DNA of 44,570 nt from Chitinophagales bacterium (GTDB lineage: Bacteria > Bacteroidota > Bacteroidia > Chitinophagales > Chitinophagaceae), in assembly GCA_013298665.1 (NCBI GenBank), contig JAAFIK010000010.1:1-44570 (forward strand). The letters are read 5' to 3'. Of this stretch, positions 42,193 through 44,570 are shown in pieces. The number at the start of each line of letters is the position of its first letter. Within the stretch, counting starts at the first letter, position 1. A model generated the notes under the pieces. It was not told where the DNA came from. It saw only the letters and a program-made list of their open reading frames with translations, and ran no database searches. The position numbers and the translations under genes were made by a program.

Positions 42193-42917
42193 AGTCCGTT
42201 ATTCCAACATGTTATTTTTCGCTGATTGACGGAGGTGTTTTTCGTTGATTGTACGGTATTCCTGATCTTTTACTGGATTAGTTTTGTTTTGACAGGGTGG
42301 TCGCACCGGGCGTATGAAACCTGAGTACGAAAGAAGGTTCCGATACTTTCTGTTGCCGGGTACCCAACACCATTTATAACTTATAAAAACAGAATTATGA
42401 AAAAACTTATGTTGTCATTTGCCGCAGTGGTACTTACATCACTGCTGCTGATTTCTTCCTGCAAAAAAGGGACGGATCCATTGCCCAAAGAAGATGATGC
42501 AGTGGCTGCCGGAACAAAAAATGCCCGTTCGCAGCAGATGCGCGAAAATGAAGGGGGAGATGCACAAACCTATTTTGCCGCTTATGGCCCCCAGCCCCAA
42601 ACCTTTATCATTGATCCCAAGCAGGACAGAACCATCGTATTACAGCAGGGTACCCAGATTACTGTTCCTGCGGGTGCATTTATGCTGAATGGGCAGGTGG
42701 TTACCGGTGGACTGGTAAGGTTAGATGTACTTGAACTGCCCGATCGTGGGGCGATGGCGAGAAGGGGGATCAATACGATGTCGGACAACGACATTTTAGA
42801 GAGTGATGGTTCATTTTTCTTTACCCCAACTGTAAACGGTGTGCCGGCAGACAGGGAATTGGCTCCCGGCAGGTCGCTCCGGATGCGGGTACCCGACTGG
42901 CAGCCTTCCGACAGGCC
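42193..42917 (+). repeat. 725-bp segment identical to 43846-44570
   Basis: Base-for-base comparison of both stretches shows no difference, at an offset of 1653 bp. It covers the promoter, leader and first 173 codons of array gene 3. Confidence 0.93.
42195..42286 (+). promoter_or_regulatory. Direct-repeat regulated promoter, array gene 3
   Basis: Three direct repeats: TCCGTTATT (42195), TTCGCTGAT (42218), TTCGTTGAT (42241); spacing 23, 23. The exact -7 box TAGTTTTG (42279-42286) starts 38 bp after the start of the last repeat. Confidence 0.7.
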
Positions 42918-43461
42918 GACTTCCCTCTTTACGGGTACTACTACAAGTGTACCAGCAGGTAATGGCCAGTTACAATTCAACTGGTTGCCCACGCAGGATC
43001 CCAGTCAGGGTCAGGTTGTTGCCAACATAAACAGTTCTTTTAGTTTTGAGACGCAGGTATTGAATCCCATCAATTGTGACCTGCCATGGCCAAGACCGTG
43101 GCAGTTGGCCACCCGTACAACGGGTACTACCATTACGGTAGATTTGCCCAACAACCCCGGTGCTGTTGCCGGCTACCAGGGTTCCGGTGGAGCCAATACT
43201 TATGTATTGCTGGCTCCCCAGGGTGCCAATGTACTCGTTCAGCTTTACACCCCCAATGGCAATAACCAGGTGTCAAGCCTGCCCAATAGTATCCCGGTGG
43301 GCATCAATGCGCGTTTACTGGCCTATTCGGTGGTCAATGGTAATTACTATATTGCCCAGAAAGACATTACCACCACGGCGGGGATGACGGAATCGCTGAC
43401 TTTTGCCCCATCGAACGCGGCTGCACTCACGGCAGCATTAAATGCCCTGAACAGCTATTGA
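42397..43461 (+). CDS. Array lipoprotein 3
   Basis: 354 aa. Leader MKKLMLSFAAVVLTSLLLIS with Cys22 in SSCKKGTDP; core segments GDAQTYFAAYGPQPQTFIID, 'GTQITVPAGAFMLNGQVVTG', 'RLDVLELPDRGAMARRGINT', 'APGRSLRMRVPDWQPSDRPT', and C-terminal 'NNPGAVAGYQGSGGANTYVL' and 'ARLLAYSVVNGNYYIAQKDI'. The variable middle region (about 180-250) differs from copies 1 and 2. The leader before the ATG (ACCATTTATAACTTATAAAAA) is nearly the same as in copies 1 and 4. Own terminator at 43510-43543. Predicted to be displayed on the envelope; ligand unknown. Confidence 0.87.
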   Translation: MKKLMLSFAAVVLTSLLLISSCKKGTDPLPKEDDAVAAGTKNARSQQMRENEGGDAQTYFAAYGPQPQTFIIDPKQDRTIVLQQGTQITVPAGAFMLNGQVVTGGLVRLDVLELPDRGAMARRGINTMSDNDILESDGSFFFTPTVNGVPADRELAPGRSLRMRVPDWQPSDRPTSLFTGTTTSVPAGNGQLQFNWLPTQDPSQGQVVANINSSFSFETQVLNPINCDLPWPRPWQLATRTTGTTITVDLPNNPGAVAGYQGSGGANTYVLLAPQGANVLVQLYTPNGNNQVSSLPNSIPVGINARLLAYSVVNGNYYIAQKDITTTAGMTESLTFAPSNAAALTAALNALNSY

Positions 43462-43509
43462 TGGGAGTTTTGTGGTGATGGACTGGTGTTTAGTTATTAT
43501 GATGAACAG

Positions 43510-43543
43510 GAGGCTGTCTCAAAATATGGGACAGCCTCTTTTT
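43510..43543 (+). terminator. Terminator of array gene 3
   Basis: GAGGCTGTC (43510-43518) pairs perfectly with GACAGCCTC (43530-43538), followed by TTTTT. Confidence 0.9.
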
Positions 43544-43573
43544 ATGAGAGGCAGGATGGGGGGCAAGATGCAA

Positions 43574-43754
43574 GATATGAGATGCAAGATGGCGGAGTAT
43601 TGCCCGCCACCGCGGGTGCAACCCCGCGGTATGAGAAGCCCGGTATGAGAGGTGAGATCTACCTATCAAAATCAGAGGTCAGCCTATGGAAACCAGAGAT
43701 GCTATCAAAAACAGCGGACACGCGGGTCTGCCCCGCCATCTTGCATCTCATATC
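43574..43754. repeat. MITE-like inverted repeat
   Basis: Perfect 22-bp arms GATATGAGATGCAAGATGGC+GG (43574-43595) and their reverse complement (43733-43754) enclose 137 bp. A hairpin ACCGCGGG-tgcaac-CCCGCGGT (43609-43630) lies inside. Confidence 0.75.
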
Positions 43755-43775
43755 TCAAATCCTGCACATCTCACG

Positions 43776-43797
43776 TCTTGCTACTAACTACTCAGTA
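43776..43797 (-). repeat. Dispersed repeat (matches 35458-35479 inverted)
   Basis: Reverse complement matches 35458-35479 at 20 of 22 positions. Confidence 0.7.
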
Positions 43798-43847
43798 CCA
43801 TTTCCTGCTACCTGCTACTTCTTATCCTGCTACTATTCCATAACAAG

Positions 43848-43939
43848 TCCGTTATTCCAACATGTTATTTTTCGCTGATTGACGGAGGTGTTTTTCGTTG
43901 ATTGTACGGTATTCCTGATCTTTTACTGGATTAGTTTTG
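43848..43939 (+). promoter_or_regulatory. Direct-repeat regulated promoter, array gene 4
   Basis: Same as for gene 3: repeats at 43848, 43871 and 43894, -7 box TAGTTTTG at 43932-43939. Confidence 0.7.
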
Positions 43940-44049
43940 TTTTGACAGGGTGGTCGCACCGGGCGTATGAAACCTGAGTACGAAAGAAGGTTCCGATACT
44001 TTCTGTTGCCGGGTACCCAACACCATTTATAACTTATAAAAACAGAATT

Positions 44050-44570
44050 ATGAAAAAACTTATGTTGTCATTTGCCGCAGTGGTACTTACATCACTGCTG
44101 CTGATTTCTTCCTGCAAAAAAGGGACGGATCCATTGCCCAAAGAAGATGATGCAGTGGCTGCCGGAACAAAAAATGCCCGTTCGCAGCAGATGCGCGAAA
44201 ATGAAGGGGGAGATGCACAAACCTATTTTGCCGCTTATGGCCCCCAGCCCCAAACCTTTATCATTGATCCCAAGCAGGACAGAACCATCGTATTACAGCA
44301 GGGTACCCAGATTACTGTTCCTGCGGGTGCATTTATGCTGAATGGGCAGGTGGTTACCGGTGGACTGGTAAGGTTAGATGTACTTGAACTGCCCGATCGT
44401 GGGGCGATGGCGAGAAGGGGGATCAATACGATGTCGGACAACGACATTTTAGAGAGTGATGGTTCATTTTTCTTTACCCCAACTGTAAACGGTGTGCCGG
44501 CAGACAGGGAATTGGCTCCCGGCAGGTCGCTCCGGATGCGGGTACCCGACTGGCAGCCTTCCGACAGGCC
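44050..44570 (+). CDS. Array lipoprotein 4 (3' end outside window)
   Basis: Open to the end of the window (173 complete codons). The part seen is identical in DNA and protein to the first 173 residues of array gene 3, including leader, Cys22 lipobox and core domain. Whether the variable middle and C-terminal parts differ from copy 3 cannot be seen. It is either the product of a very recent tandem duplication or an assembly effect at the repeat. Confidence 0.88.
   Translation, partial: MKKLMLSFAAVVLTSLLLISSCKKGTDPLPKEDDAVAAGTKNARSQQMRENEGGDAQTYFAAYGPQPQTFIIDPKQDRTIVLQQGTQITVPAGAFMLNGQVVTGGLVRLDVLELPDRGAMARRGINTMSDNDILESDGSFFFTPTVNGVPADRELAPGRSLRMRVPDWQPSDR

Larger units (their letters stand above)
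41970..42396. other. 427-bp spacer between array genes 2 and 3
   Basis: Contains the terminator of gene 2, an imperfect direct repeat (42078-42165), repeat words shared with other intergenic regions, and the promoter of gene 3. From 42193 on, it is identical to the spacer before gene 4. No gene. Confidence 0.75.
43462..44049. other. 588-bp spacer between array genes 3 and 4
   Basis: Holds the terminator of gene 3, a 22-bp inverted repeat 137 bp apart (43574-43595 / 43733-43754), a GC-rich hairpin (43609-43630), dispersed repeat words and the promoter of gene 4. A short frame at 43486-43878 is not credible as a gene. Confidence 0.75.
43846..44570 (+). repeat. Second copy of the 725-bp duplication, runs to window end
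   Basis: Identical to 42193-42917. The identity starts abruptly at 'agtccgtt' and continues to the last base of the window. Confidence 0.93.

Noticed and set aside
43486..43878. 130-codon frame in the spacer between array genes 3 and 4
   Set aside because: It starts before a terminator, crosses inverted repeats and encodes low-complexity sequence; non-coding.

Overview
The window looks like a piece of a Bacteroidota chromosome, probably Chitinophagaceae or a near relative. This is an inference from a bacillithiol deacetylase (BshB1), a type IX secretion component (PorQ), short DUF721/DciA-like and LVIVD-repeat proteins, many SPII lipoproteins ending in 'CKK', and recurrent TAnnTTTG boxes (the Bacteroidota -7 promoter element) close to start codons. 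No tRNA, rRNA, CRISPR array, transposase or phage gene was seen.

Layout. 1-9.9 kb: the 3' end of a TPR histidine kinase, an ECF sigma/anti-sigma-like pair, an NlpC/P60 hydrolase, a front-end type fatty acid desaturase, BshB1, a DciA-like protein, a methyltransferase, riboflavin synthase, a small membrane protein, a radical SAM protein and a secreted protein. 10-20 kb: an RmlD-like reductase, PorQ, a membrane protein flanked by inverted repeats, a propeller-like lipoprotein, an M42 aminopeptidase, a UbiA-like protein coupled to a lipoprotein, a LuxE-like protein with a TTG start, a DinB-like protein, a second NlpC/P60 protein whose start codon lies in a hairpin, and AnmK. 20-26 kb: a second ECF sigma factor overlapping a membrane-anchored protein with a C-terminal beta-barrel-like domain, an LVIVD lipoprotein, an outer-membrane-like protein, QueG and a serine hydrolase. 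26-35 kb: ClpB, a one-cysteine thioredoxin-fold protein, a second serine hydrolase, a DUF1579-like protein, cyanophycinase, a periplasmic OB-fold protein and a short alpha-glucan phosphorylase lacking the usual PLP lysine. 35-39 kb: a DJ-1/PfpI protein, then a minus-strand operon of lipoprotein, multi-pass membrane protein, histidine kinase and LuxR-type regulator.

39.2 kb to the end holds the most unusual part: four tandem paralogous lipoprotein genes of about 353 codons. The three complete copies each end in their own terminator. Each copy is preceded by 3-4 short direct repeats (TCCGTTgAt type) spaced 21-23 bp, with the last repeat 37-38 bp before a -7-like box. That layout resembles binding arrays of LytTR-type regulators, although the neighbouring LuxR-type two-component system is also a candidate. 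The fourth copy repeats the third base for base over at least 725 bp and runs off the window, so it is either a very recent duplication or an assembly repeat. The spacers of this array and a few other intergenic regions carry related short dispersed or inverted repeats.
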